The notes under the pieces: generated by a model | Told to the model about the DNA's origin: nothing | What the model saw: only the letters and a program-made list of their open reading frames with translations | Databases searched by the model: none | Translations under genes and position numbers: made by a program | DNA from: Gonatopus flavifemur | Taxonomy: Eukaryota > Arthropoda > Insecta > Hymenoptera > Dryinidae | NCBI GenBank assembly: GCA_018340375.1 | Contig: JAFFJZ010000079.1 | Coordinates: 248,001-312,000, forward strand | Length of the DNA stretch: 64,000 nt | Reading direction: 5' to 3' | Shown here: positions 12,272-24,439 of the stretch, piece by piece | Layout of the letters: each line of letters opens with the position of its first letter | Position numbering within the stretch: position 1 is the first letter of the stretch

Positions 12272-12426
12272 TACTCTGTAAGTCCGAATCAATGAAAAGT
12301 ACTGAGAATCAGTGAATTTCACTGGCGAATCAGTCCCAAGTCGTCCACAGTGAACGACTTAGCACTGGTTGGTCAGTGGAATTTACTGATTCTCAGTACT
12401 TTTCACTGATTCGGATTTAGAGAGTA
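12272..12426. mobile_element. Palindromic MITE, about 53-bp arms
   Basis: Positions 12272-12324 and 12374-12426 are inverted copies, sharing AAAAGTACTGAGAATCAGTG and its complement. The edges are TACTCTGTAAGTCCGAATC and GATTCGGATTTAGAGAGTA, with TA possibly duplicated. A fragment of the same family lies at about 27640-27775. Confidence 0.78.
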
Positions 12427-12547
12427 AATATGGCATCTATTCAATGGATATTCCAATATTCGTCTAATATTCATTCCACGTCCATTGAATCTGCATTGGA
12501 TGTCGAAAATATCTTAGGTATCCAATTGATATCCTTGTGCCGTATGA

Positions 12548-15500
12548 GATTTGATCTCCGTGAACTTAGCCAGCAAGTGGGAGATAAAGATTTTTTGTTA
12601 ATCCCAATCAAAAGTACTTCGTTTGTACCTGATTGTACCGCAAAGATTTTCGTTTGTACCTCCAAGGGTACCGAGATATAGCCCGGGGGCTTAAGCCCCA
12701 GCCAGCAATTCCGACCAATCGGGACGAGTCTGGTGTCATTCGAAGGGGTATCGTTTGTACCTGAGTGTACCGTTGGAATTTTCGTTTGTACCTGAAAGGA
12801 AGAGGAGATATAGAAGAAAATATGTTTTGAGTCGAGAGCCGGAGGAATCGTCGACAGAAGTGGTACCTTTGGACTTGAAATGACTGGAACTGATCTACTC
12901 TGGCTCCAAGCTGCAAATCCATACAGCACCACAGTTCAGGGAGAGTTCACGGATAATTCAGTTTATTTTATACTTACGAGTTTTGCTTCCTCGAACTTGA
13001 GACGCGTCTTTCTCAAAAATGTTTCTTGCGCGCGGAGCACGATTCTGCTTCAACGACTGAACCGATTCTGATGTTTGATGGCTCAAATTGAAGCTTATTC
13101 AATTTAGGGGGCCTTATCCAAGCGTTTTCAACAAAATTGTCTTTTCCTTTCCTTTATCGTTGAAGCAAAAGAAAAAAAAACACGGGAAAAAAGGGGCTTT
13201 TTCTTTGTAAAAGCTGTTATTTTTTTTTAAATCGTTTTTTAAAAATCGGAAATCGAGAAGGCCCCCCAATTTTCAATTCTCTAGAGAATATTTTTGGTTG
13301 TTTTGTTTCCTAACACTTGACAGGGCTGTAGAGTGCTCCGCGCACATTGATCATCGTCGCGCACGGCTTTGTTCAGTGAGGGCTGGAGCCACCACTTTAT
13401 TTATTAATTTTTTTTTTTAATTTCATTTACATCTAAGAAGATATACGAATAAATGCCATGAAAACTTTTTTCAAAGAACATTTAGGATCACTTGAAAAAA
13501 AATGATGAAACTACGTTAGTTTTCGACCTATATGAAGTTAGCCCCCGAAGTGGAGAAGAAAATTTTTTTTTTATGGCATCCGGAAGCGCATCGTTAGTAC
13601 CTGATTGTACCGGAGAAGATTTCGTTTGTACCTCAAAAATAAAGAAGTTACAGAAATTTGAAAAAATGGTCTGCCCCCGACTTTCACCGATTTTGATGAA
13701 TGATAGCTCATTTGAAAGGTCTCGGAACGTAGATGATTGTTACGCGAAGGATTTTTCGGAAAAGTGAAAGGGGGGGGAAGTTACAAGCGAAAAACTGATT
13801 TTACATGGGAAGAAAATTTTTTTTCGAATTTTAAACAATCGTAGTGAATTGCCCCTGACTGGGGCAACTTTTCTATGCATAAATTATTGTTCCAGGACCT
13901 CCCGAGAATATTCCCTGCGAGATTCATCGTTTGTCCCTCCTTGGTATGGAAGTTATAGGCCTTGGAATGTATAAATATCGGAATTTTGGAACTTGAAAAA
14001 ATCATACAGAATTGCCCCTGACTGGGGCAAGCTTTCTATGCGTTAAATATTGTTTGGTGACCTCCCAAGAATATTTCCTGCAAGTTTCATCGTTTGTACC
14101 TCCTTGGTTTAGAAGTTATGAGCCTGGAAATATATAAATATCGAAATCTCTGAAACTTTGAAAAAACACACAGCATTGCCCCTTACTGAGGCGAACTTTC
14201 TATGGATGAATTATTGTTCCAGGACCCCTTGAGAATATTCTCTACAAGTTTCATCGTTTGTACCTCCTTGGTTTGGAAGTTATGAGCCTTGGAATATATG
14301 AATATCGAAATTTCTGAAACTTTGAAAAATCACACAGCATTGCCCCTTACTGGGGCAAACTTTCTATGGATGAATTATTGTTTGGGGACCTCCCAAGAAT
14401 ATTCCCTGTGAATTTCATCGTTTGTACCCCCTTGGTTTGGAAGTTATAAGCCTTAGAATATAGAAGTGTCGGAATTTTCGAACTTTGAAAAATCATACAG
14501 AATTGCCCCTGACTGGAGCAAACTTTCTATGCGTCAACTATTGTTTGGTGACCTCCTAAGAATATTCCCTGTAAATTTCATCGTTTGTACCCCCTTGGTT
14601 TGGGAGTTATAAGCCTTGGAATATAGAAGTATCGGAATCTTCGAACTTTGAAAAATCATACAGCCTTGCCCCTGACTGGGGCAAACTTTCTATGGATAAA
14701 TTATTGTTCAGGACCCCTTGAGAATATTCTCTACAAGTTTCATCGTTTGTACCTCCTTGGTTTGGAAGTTATGAGCCTTGGAATATATGAATATCGAAAT
14801 TTCTGAAACTTTGAAAAATCACACAGCATTGCCCCTTACTGGGGCAAACTTTCTATGGATGAATTATTGTTTGGGGACCTCCTAAGAATATTCCCTGTAA
14901 ATTTCATCGTTTGTACCCCCTTGGTTTGGGAGTTATAAGCCTTGGAATATAGAAGTATCAGAATTTTCGAACTTTGAAAAATCATACAGAATTGCCCCTG
15001 ACTGCGGCAACTTTTATATGCATAAATTGTTGTTCGGTGACCTCCCGAGAATATTCCCTGCAAGTTTCATCGTTTGTACCTCCTTGGTTCGGGAGTTATG
15101 AACCTTGGAATATATAAAAGTCAGAATTTTCGAGATTTGGAAAATCATACAGAATTGCCCCTGACTGGGGCAACTTTTATATGTATGAATTACTGTTCGG
15201 AGAACTCCTGACAATATTCCCTGCAAGTTTCATCGTTTGTACCTCCTTGGTTCGGAAGTTATAAACCTTGGAATATATAAAAGTCAGAATTTTCGAACTT
15301 TGAAGAATCATACAGAATGGGGCATGTTTTATATGCATGAATTATTGTTCGGGGACCTCCCGACAATATTGTATAATATATAATAATGAATTATAATATA
15401 GAAATATTGAATATAGAATATTAAATAATATATGACTGGGGCAATTCTGTATGATTTTTCAAAGTTCGAAAATTCTGACTTTTTTGTATTCTAAGGCTTA

Positions 15501-18000
15501 TAACTTCCGAACCAAGGAGGTACGAACGATGAAACTTGCAGGGAATATTCTCGGGAGGTTTACGAACAATAATTTATCCATATAAAAATTGCCCCAATCA
15601 GGGGCAAATCTGTATGATTCTTCAAAGTTCGAAAATTCTGACTTCTATATATTCTAAGGCTTATAACTCCCGAACCAAGGAGGTACAAACGATGAAACTT
15701 GCAGGGAATATTCTCGGGAGGTCCCCGAACAATAATTCATGCATATGAAATTCGCCCCAGTCAGGGGCAATTCTGTATGATTTTTCAAAGTTCGAAAATT
15801 CTCACTCTCATGTATTCCAGGGCTTATAACTTCCGAACCAAGGAAGTACAAACGATGAAACTTGCAGGGAATATTCTCAGGAGGTACCCGAACAATAATT
15901 CATCCATAGAAAGTTTGCCCCAGTCAGGGGCAATGCTGTGTGATTTTTCAAAGTTCGAAAATTCCGATATTTGTACATTCCAAGGCCTATAACTTCTATA
16001 CCAAGGAGGTACAAACGATGAAACTTGCAGGGAATATTCTTGGGAGGTCCTGAACAATAATTTATCCATAGAAAGTTTGCCCCAGTCAGGGGCAATGCTG
16101 TATGATTTTTCAAAGTTTCAGAAATTTCGATATTTATATATTTCCAGGCTCATAACTGCTAAACCAAGGAGGTACAAACGATGAAATTTGCAGGAAATAT
16201 TCTTGGGAGGTCACCAAACAATATTTAACGCATAGAAAGCTTGCACCAGTCAGGGGCAATTCTGTATGATTTTTTAAAGTTCCAAAATTCCGATATTTAT
16301 ACATTCCAAGGCCTATAACTTCCATACCAAGGAGGTACAAACGATGAAACTTGCAGGGAATATTCTCGGGAGGTCCTGGAACAATAATTTATGCATAGAA
16401 AAGTTGCCCCAGTCAGGGGCAATTCACTACGATTGTTTAAAATTCGAAAAAAGATTTTCTTCCCATGTAAAATCAGTTTTTCGCTTGTAACTTCCCCCCC
16501 TTTCACTTTTCCGAAAAATCCTTCGCGTAACAATCATCTACGTTCCGAGACCTTTCAAATGAGCTATCATTCATCAAAATCGGTGAAAGTCGGGGGCAGA
16601 CCATTTTTTCAAATTTCTGTAACTTCTTTATTTTTGAGGTACAAACGAAATCTTCTCCGGTACAATCAGGTACTAACGATGCGCTTCCGGATGCCATAAA
16701 AAAAAAATTTTTTTCTCCACTTCGGGGGCTAACTTCATATAGGTCGAAAACTAACGTAGTTTCATCATTTTTTTTCAAGTGATCCTAAATGTTCTTTGAA
16801 AAAAGTTTTCATGGCATTCATTCGTATATCTCCTTAGATGTAAATGAAATTGAAAAAAAAAAATAAATAAAGTGGTGGCTCCAGCCCTCACTGAACAAAG
16901 CCGTGCGCGACGATGATCAATGTGCGCGGAGCACTCTACAGCCCTGTCAAGTGTTAGGAAACAAAACAACCAAAAATATTCTCGAGAGAATTGAAATTTG
17001 GGGGGCCTCTCGATTTCCGATTTTTAAAAAACGATTTAAAAAAAATAACAGCTTTTACAAAGAAAAAGCCCCTTTTTTCCCGTGTTTTTTTTTCTTTTGC
17101 TTCAACGATAAAGGAAAGGAATAGACAATTTTGTTGAAAACCCTTGAATAAGGCCCCCTAAATTGAATAAGCTTCAATTTGAGTCATCAAACATCAAAAT
17201 CGGTTCAGTCGTTGAAGCAGAATCGTGCTCCGCGCGCAAGAAACAGTTTTGAGAAAGACGCGTCTCAAGTTCGGGGAAGAAAAACTCGTAAGTATAAAAT
17301 GAACTGCGTGGGAAAATATAATTTTGGCTACACATTTCCAAGACCCTAAGAATAAAAATAAAGCAAAAAGAAAGACAAAATTTTTCCCGTCAATTTTGAC
17401 TAGAACCTTCCCTTAAACCATCTCTCTGGGTGTGGAAGTTTTTTCATTTCCGCGGTACGAACAAAATATATCGCGTTATAATCAATTACTCACACACCTC
17501 TTCCAGATGCCATAAAAAAAAATCCGAGTTCCCTCCCACGCATCACCACACTCCCGAAAGAGTTCATAATGTATTCATTTTGAGTCCAAATGAATTATCC
17601 GTGAACTCTCCCTGAACTGTGGTGCTGTATGGATTTGCAGCTTGGAGCCAGAGTAGATCAGTTCCAGTCATTTCAAGTCCAAAGGTACCACTTCTGTCGA
17701 CGATTCCTCCGGCTCTCGACTCAAAACATATTTTCTTCTATATCTCCTCTTCCTTTGAGGTACAAACGAAAATTCCAACGGTACAATCAGGTACAAACGA
17801 TACCCCTTCGAATGACACCAGACTCGTCCCGATTGGTCGGAGTTGCTGGCTGGGGCTTAAGCCCCCGGGCTATATCTCGGTACCCTTGGAGGTACAAACG
17901 AAAATCTTTGCGGTACAATCAGGTACAAACGAAGTACTTTTGATTGGGATTAACAAAAAATCTTTATTTCCCACTTGCTGGTTATGTTCCCGGAGATACT
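12548..18000. mobile_element. Giant palindrome A (foldback-type element, 5.4 kb)
   Basis: Two arms of about 2.7 kb face each other around roughly 15,300. The outer arms share CCAGCAAGTGGGA / TCCCACTTGCTGG at the edges, a block repeated at 12600-12930 and 17620-17943, and a block at 13290-13800 and 16480-16960. The same spurious frames therefore appear on opposite strands in each arm (for example minus 12471-12932 and plus 17619-18065). The inner arms are tandem repeats. No transposase is present. This matches foldback architecture, meaning long inverted repeats built from tandem units. Confidence 0.88.
13800..16480. repeat. Inverted tandem array, about 165-bp unit
   Basis: The unit contains TCGTTTGTACCTCCTTGG, AAATCATACAGAATTGCCCC, TGACTGGGGCAA and GACCTCCCGAGAATATTC. 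About nine units run in one orientation to roughly 15,360, then about six run inverted to roughly 16,430, separated by an AT-rich junction (15,365-15,435). The 12-mer TCGTTTGTACCT also recurs in the outer arms outside the array. Frames of 60-100 codons here are repeat shadows. Confidence 0.88.
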
Positions 18001-20821
18001 GTACTTTTGAGTTATTACATATTTCCAACGGGATTTTGGGCGAACGGACAGTGCTGGTAGGATGAAAATGATCAATCTTAATAGATTTTGATACGCTGAG
18101 TCGGATGAGATGGGTTTCAAATCGATCCGAACAGTTTTGAGGAAGATACAGAGGTTTTGAATGAAGTGGAAATTGGAAATGGTGTCGGAGATTGCGATTT
18201 TTCCATGCCTTCCCTTATTCAGAAAGGGATTTTCCGGTTCGCTGATCGTCTTCCTTATGGTATTTTCGACGCTGAATCGAATGAGATGGGTCTCGGAATG
18301 GTACGCGGTCGTCTTCCATGGATTTGGGAGGATTGAAGTTGGGAAAACTTGGAAACGTGAGAAACTGTGCGTCCAAAACAATAATTCCATGCCTTCCCTT
18401 ATTCAGAAAGGGAATTTCTGGTTTGCTGAGGTTGTTTTTTATAGTATTTTTGACGCTGAATCGAATGAGATGGGTCTCGAAATGGTACGAGGTCGTCTTC
18501 CATGGATTTGCGAGGATTGAAGTTGGGGAAACTTGGAAACGTGAGAAACTGTGCGTCCAAAACAATAATTGCATGCCTTCCCTTATTCAGAAAGGGAATT
18601 TTTCGTTTGCTGAGGTTGTTTTCTATAGTATTTTCGACGCTAAATCGAATGAGATGGGTCCCGAAATGGTACGCGGTCGTCTTCCATGGATTTGGGAGGA
18701 TTGAAGTTAGGGAAATTTGGGAACGTGAGGAATTGTGCGTCAAAAACGACAATTCCATGCTTTCCCTTATTCAGAAAGGGAATTTCTGGTTCGCTGAGGT
18801 TGTTTTTCATAGTATTCTCGACGCTGAATCGCATGAACACGGTTCCAAAATGGTACGCGGTCGTTTCCCATGGATTTGAGGGGATTGGAGTTAGCAAAAC
18901 TTGGGAACGTAAGAAACTGTGCGTTCAAAACAATGTTTTCAGGCCTTCCCTTATTCAGAAAGGGAATTTTTGGTTCGCCCATGTTATTCTTGATGGTATT
19001 ATCGACGCTGAATCGAATGAAATCAGTCTCAAAATGGTACGCGGTCATTTTCTATGGATTCGGGGAGAATGAAACAACTAAAACGTGGAATCGTGAGAAA
19101 CTGTACCCCCAAGTCAATGTTCTACAACAATAATTCCATGCCTTCCCTTATTCAGAAAGGGAATTTTTGGTTCGCTGAGGTTGTTTTTTATAGTATTTTC
19201 GACGCTGAATCGAATGAAATCAGTCTCAAAATGGTACACGGTCATTTTCTATGGATAGGGAAGGCATGGAATTATTGTTTTGGACACACAGTTTCTGACG
19301 CTTCCAAGTTTTCCTAACTTCAATCCCCACAAATCCATGGAAGACGACCGCGTACCATTCTGGAATCGTGTGCATCCGATTCAGCGTCGAAAATACTATA
19401 AAAAACAACCTCAGCGAACCAAAAATTTTCTTTCTCAATGGGGGAAGGCAAGGAAACATTGTGTTGGACACACAGTTTCTGACGTTTCCAAGTTTTGCTA
19501 CCTTCAATCCCCCCAAATCAATGGAAGACGACCGCGTACGATTCCGGAATCGTGTTCATCCGATTCAGCGTCGAAAATACTATGAGAAACAAGATCAGCG
19601 AACCAAAAATTCTCTTTCTGAGTAAACGGAAACATGGAAACATTGACTTGGGTGTACAGTTTCTCACGATTTCACTTACTAGTTGTTTCATTCTCCCCGA
19701 ATCCATAGAAAATGACCGCGTACCATTTTGAGACTGATTTCGTTCGATTCAGCGTCGATAATGCCATCAAGAATAACATGGGCGAACCAAAAATTCCCTT
19801 TCTGAATGAGGCAAGGCATGGAAACTGTGGCTTTGGACGGCCTGTTCCTCACGTTTGCAAGTTCTGCTAACTTGAATTTCCCCAAATCCATGGAAAAACG
19901 ACCGCGTACCATTTTGGAATCGTGTTCATGCGATTCAGCGTCGAGAATACTATGAAAAACAACCTCAGCGAACCAGAAATCCCCTTTCTGAATAAGGAAA
20001 GGCATGGAATTGTCGTTTTGGACGCACAATTTCTCACGTTCCCAAATTTCCCTAACTTCAATCCTCCCAAATCCATGGAAGATGACCGCGTACCATTTCG
20101 GGACCCATCTCATTCGATTTAGCGTCGAAAATACTATAAAAAACAACCTCAGGAAACGAAAAATTCCCTCTCTGAATAAGGGAAGGCATGGAATCATTGT
20201 TTTGGACGCACAGTTTCTCACGTTTCCAAGTTTTCCCAACTTCAATCCTCGCAAATCCATGGAAGACGACCTCGTACCATTTCGAGACCTATCTCATTCG
20301 ATTCAGCGTCAAAAATACTATAAAAAACAAACTCAGCAAACCAGAAATTCCCTTTCTGAATAAGGGAAGGCATGGAATTATTGTTTTGGACGCACAGTTT
20401 CTCACGTTTCCAAGTTTTCCCAACTTCAATCCTCCCAAATCCATGGAAGACGACCGCGTACCATTCCGAGACCCATCTCATTCGATTCAGCGTCGAAAAT
20501 ACCATGAGAAACACGATCAGCGAACCGGAAATTCCCTTTCTGAATAAGGGAAGGCATGGAAAAATCGCAATCGCCGACACCATTTCCAATTTCCACTTCA
20601 TTCAAAACCTCTATATCTTCCTCAAAACTGTTCGGATCGATTTGAAACCCATCTCATTCGATTCAGCGTATCAAAATCTATTAAGATTGATCATTGTCAT
20701 CCTACCAGCACTGCCCGTTCGCCCAAAATCCCGTTGGAAATATGTAATAACTCAAAAGTACAGTCTCAACCAAAAGTTCACAACTGGTCTGCTAGATGTG
20801 GTTCGCTAGTTTCAGCTTCAT
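17981..20821. mobile_element. Giant palindrome B (foldback-type element, 2.8 kb)
   Basis: The left arm runs 17995-19260 and the right arm is its inverted copy to about 20765, centred near 19,380. Each arm is an outer unique block (TGTACTTTTGAGTTATTACA and its complement at the edges) followed by roughly six units of a 184-bp repeat. The unit contains CCTTCCCTTATTCAGAAAGG, GACGCTGAATCGAATGAGAT and ATGGTACGCGGTCGT. Many frames of 60-190 codons on both strands are repeat shadows. The left edge abuts palindrome A. The right edge overlaps the 3' end of the P-type transposase gene. Confidence 0.88.
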
Positions 20822-21148
20822 TTGCCTCATTCGTAATCTGATGTAATAATATGAAGAATAAGACAATAAGTCTGCACCATGTGTTTTACAAGCAAAACTA
20901 AAGTTGTAGGATGATATAACTTCTTCAATGACCAAGTCAAATACTTCGGTTTGCTTCGCATGCTTGATGGAGCATGACTACATAATTTATAAAATTAAAG
21001 AATTTATGATTCGCATGAATCAGTCCTCCACGACTTTGAATATCAACTAGTGCACTTAAAGACGAAGTTTGTGTAGAAGGTCTTGTTAAGGCATTCATGC
21101 AAGTTGGACAAGAATTATATTTTTTCTTCAGGACCTTACAAAGATACC
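20792..21148 (-). pseudogene. P transposase exon 8 (C-terminus)
   Basis: It starts GYLCKVLKKKYNSCPTCM after CTCTTGCAG and contains IQSRGGLIHANHKFFNFIN, the family's RGGLIHPN-type motif. A frame change near 20,960 is needed to continue into TEVFDLVIEEVISSYNFSF and then RLRMRQMKLKLANHI before TAG (20792-20794). The final ten codons lie inside the edge block of palindrome B, so the gene end and the foldback edge are the same DNA. Confidence 0.85.
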
Positions 21149-21334
21149 CTGCAAGAGCCACGGGCAATGATTATTTAATGCGATATTCCTATCAATGACA
21201 TGTACGCGAAATGTGGATGATGTATTGAAATTGGTCTTTAATACATTATTACCATATTCCAACTTGAACATATTATGTATTGGGTGTTTTATTATAAATG
21301 ACTGAAAAATCTATGACGTAACGCAACGTCGGGG

Positions 21335-21437
21335 GCTTTCGAAGTAGCTGATCAAAGTAATCGGATCAGCTTCTCAACCAATCAAAAAGGTTGAAAAAAG
21401 TGACCGGATCACTTTGATCAGCTACTTCGGAAGGGTC
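21335..21437. mobile_element. Short MITE, GAAGTAGCTGATC ends
   Basis: CTTTCGAAGTAGCTGATCAA and TTGATCAGCTACTTCGGAAG are inverted ends, with inner copies around GTGATCCGGTCAC-like sequence. It lies in the last intron of the P transposase pseudogene. A second copy is at 35735-35837. Confidence 0.8.
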
Positions 21438-22009
21438 CATCATTGTAGTGCTGAAAATCAGTTTGTCAAAAGATCAAAACTTGTTTGTGTGCAATTTTAC
21501 TTCATATATGCGGATGAAATGAAATATCAGTGAATTCATTTTGTTGCAGAAGTACTACAACGTTCCATTGTCAGAATGTTTGATCATTAAGACAAATGAT
21601 TTTTCAGTTATGAACAAACTGAACGAATCCTATAATATTTGACTGAAAATCCGTTTTATGAGGCAAATGCTGGATCATTTTATGTGATGGAAGGTTTTGA
21701 TAGAGAATATTTTAGATCATTTCATTTTTCGCAGGAAGGATAAGGTAATTTTTGGATCATTGAAAACATTCTGTTACTGCGCTAAGCATTGTTTATTTTC
21801 CAATCAATTCATTTCAAAAATGGAAAGTTCTTTCACAATCAGTCTTATATGAATATCATCCATTCTTTTTATAATTCCTTCGAAATTTCAGTATTAAATT
21901 TATCTATACTAAATGACAGGAATTAGGATTCGATCAAAATGGCCAAGTTTTGGGAAAAAAGTTTGACATTAGTATATTCAATCACATTTCTGAATGTTGT
22001 GTAAAGTGA

Positions 22010-22290
22010 TTGAATCCCATACAAAACAGTCCCTGATGAATTACGTCGTATCTCCATAGAATTCAGGGAGAAGACAAGAAGCGGTGGATATATATAACGT
22101 GGCACAACGGAGAAGCAGCGTAGGGGCAAGGGAGAAATGTCCGGGCCGTTTTTTTCGGGCAGACTTTTTTTCGTTGCCTTTACGCTGCTTCTCCGTTGTA
22201 CCACGCTGTATCCACAAATCTCTTTCTTCTCCCTGAATTCCACGGAGATGCTGCGACGTAGGTGTCTTGTATGAGATCTGTCGATTCTAC
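22010..22290. mobile_element. Palindromic MITE, about 100-bp arms
   Basis: The arms share GAATTCAGGGAGAAGA, GTGG-ATA and CAACGGAGAAGCAGCGTA with their complements. They extend outward through TACGTCG and CATACAA-type sequence. It lies in the last P intron. The minus-strand frame 21923-22243 covers it and is not a gene. Confidence 0.8.
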
Positions 22291-22908
22291 ATATTTTGAA
22301 AAATCAGTTTATAATTGAAAACAAAATAATTCTCATGTGATTATACGATTTATACGTATACAGCATGAAAACAGGAGAAAAATCGGAATAATTCTTGGGT
22401 TATTTTAAACAAAAAATCACAAATTATTACTTTATTCACATATTGATCCCTTACTGATGCAACGAATTCAAATCAGGCCGAAGGAGGGTATCTTTTCCTT
22501 TATTCCATATAGACATCCCACACAACACATGATTCCAAAGAGAATTTTTGATAATTCATAATAAATTCTTTAAATCCTTGTTGAACTCTTAATGAATCTT
22601 TCTTGGACTGGTATGTTGCATGAGATTATATTAATCTCTGATAAACATGAAGCATGTCTTGAAAAGTACATTGAGAAAAATGTATCATCAAAAATTATAG
22701 TTATTTTCTCTGTCTCTGTTAATTAGATACTTCCACTTTTCTGCATCGCATTCGGTTCGATAGAATATTTTTCACTAGGGTTACGTTTTGTATTTTGCGT
22801 AATGTTGTAATATTGGAATCAGATAGGCAAAATAGTCCAAGAATTAGATTGTTTTCAATTAGGTTTAATTTTAAAAGGAAGAATACTAAAAAATAAAAAT
22901 GAAGTCAC

Positions 22909-23260
22909 CTGTGACGTAATGAATTATACAATCCAGTAAGGGAGAAGGGGTGTCATTGTGATCAGCAAGTGTCATGATTTCATCAACTTCCCAGTCTTCA
23001 TATTCTATAATTGTGTCCAGTTTTTGTTTCAAACTCTCTAAATTTTGCCATTTCGTAATATTGGTCGTTTCATAAATAAATTTCAATTCATCTAAGGAGA
23101 TCAGGATAAGGGATTTTTCATTTTTAGAAACTGTACAGTTCCCATATTTGGGAGGTTTCAACACACTGTACAACGATAAGACTTTATGAACTTGTAAAAA
23201 TGTCGAACAATTTGGGTGGTCATTACAACCTGCTGCCTGACGTATTGTTCCAAAAAATTT
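22909..23260 (-). pseudogene. P transposase exon 7
   Basis: After TTTGCAG the frame reads KFFGTIRQAAGCNDHPNCS, a hallmark of the P/THAP9 C-terminal region, and continues to LDCIIHYVTG. The last Gly codon is split by the donor ACAG/GTGACT and completed in exon 8. Length 352 bp gives phase 1, matching exon 8. No stop or frameshift inside. Confidence 0.9.
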
Positions 23261-23444
23261 CTGCAAAGGTAAGATATTTATTTGAAAATCAAATTTGTGA
23301 ACCTGAAACTTATAATGCTCTGCAATTTGTGCAAAATCCGCAAACTCAATAGGAAGAGAGAGAATATCAGTATTGAAATTTTACAAAATTTGCGCATATG
23401 TAAGAAGCCCTCAGGAGTACATCGTCTGATAGGAATTGTTGATA

Positions 23445-23601
23445 CCCTAGTAGCACAAGAGTGTTTGAAATGTCCTATAGATGTTCATAGAACATTCAAA
23501 TATGCGAAAATATTCTATGGATGTTCATAGGACATTCGGAATGTATCAATATATTCTGTGCATGTTCATAGAATATTCCAAACATTCTTGTGCTACTTGG
23601 G
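23445..23601. mobile_element. 157-bp MITE in a P intron, TA duplication
   Basis: Ends CCCTAGTAGCACAAGA and TCTTGTGCTACTTGGG are inverted repeats flanked by TA on each side. The interior repeats ATGTTCATAGAA motifs. It sits in the intron between exons 6 and 7 of the P pseudogene. Confidence 0.85.
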
Positions 23602-23644
23602 TAGAGATAACATTTCCTTTGAATGAGAGTAAGAACATATATAC

Positions 23645-23851
23645 CTCTAAATTGTCTTTATTCACTTTTCCGGCAAGTAAATACTTGAATTCAAATTTAT
23701 CAGTCAAATATACACATAAATCAATTGTTGATTTAATAGATATTTTTAATCCTGTGGCAGTTTCTTCAGTAAGATAATCTTCTTCAGTTATTCCCTTTTT
23801 ATCTAAAGCAGACTTCCATTCGTCTAACCAATTGAGGGCGTCTTTCAAAAT
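23645..23851 (-). pseudogene. P transposase exon 6
   Basis: Sixty-nine codons in phase 0, starting at ILKDALNWLDEWKSAL after TTTTTCAG and ending LLAGKVNKDNLE before GTATAT. Joined to exon 7 this restores the family-typical NLE-KFFG motif. The intron downstream (23261-23644) carries a MITE at 23445-23601. No disabling change seen. Confidence 0.9.
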
Positions 23852-24010
23852 CTGAAAAATAATCGGGAAGCCTATGAATATGTCTGATTGGATTCAAGCA
23901 AATTTCATTAGATTCGATGTTGAATGAGACAGAATTTGGACAGGTGTAGGTTAGAAAATTGATTGAAGTACATGCAGTAAAATGAATTATAATTCATTAT
24001 GGATTTACTA

Positions 24011-24234
24011 CCCAAGTAACACAAGAATTTTGGAAATATGCTGCAATCGTTTTATCCCGAACGGTAAACAATTCCCAATCCACTTCAGATAACACACAAG
24101 CATCACTATCAATGCTGAAAAACAACTTTTGATGAGTGGAATTCTTTTTGAAACTCTTCAAGAACTGTAGAATTCTGAAACAGCACAGCATTTTTCTTAC
24201 TGAATTCGTTATCGATCCTTCTGTGCTGTCTGGG
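24011..24234. mobile_element. MITE in P intron, CCCAAGTAACACAAG end
   Basis: The left end CCCAAGTAACACAAGAATT and the right end TTCTGTGCTGTCTGGG are imperfect inverted repeats. Located in the intron between exons 5 and 6. The 95-codon minus frame over it is a shadow. Confidence 0.72.
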
Positions 24235-24439
24235 TGTCTTAGGAAACAAAAATAGTCACATCTGAACCCTACATTTTTGCGCATCAGAAATTTATTCCAA
24301 TGGATAGTTCAAACTCCAGCAGCATGTAATTTTCATATATGTGGAGAATATTAACAAAAAATGAGGACTCTCAGATCAACACGGTTTCAACTGACTCACT
24401 TATCTAATAGATACTTCAACCTTGAATGGGATAAATTAC

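Noticed and set aside
12471..18065. Mirrored frames of about 150 and 104 codons (starting MVLYGFAAWSQSRS) in the two arms of palindrome A
   Set aside because: They occur identically on opposite strands because the arms are inverted copies, overlap other frames and have no domain. They are repeat shadows.
18161..20809. Many frames of 85-190 codons with MDLGGLKLGKLGNVRN-like text
   Set aside because: Both strands of the 184-bp repeat are open in phase. The frames change register at each unit boundary, so this is not a protein-coding repeat.
23997..24284. 95-codon minus frame in the P gene region
   Set aside because: Covers a MITE with clear inverted ends inside an intron; it does not match P transposase.
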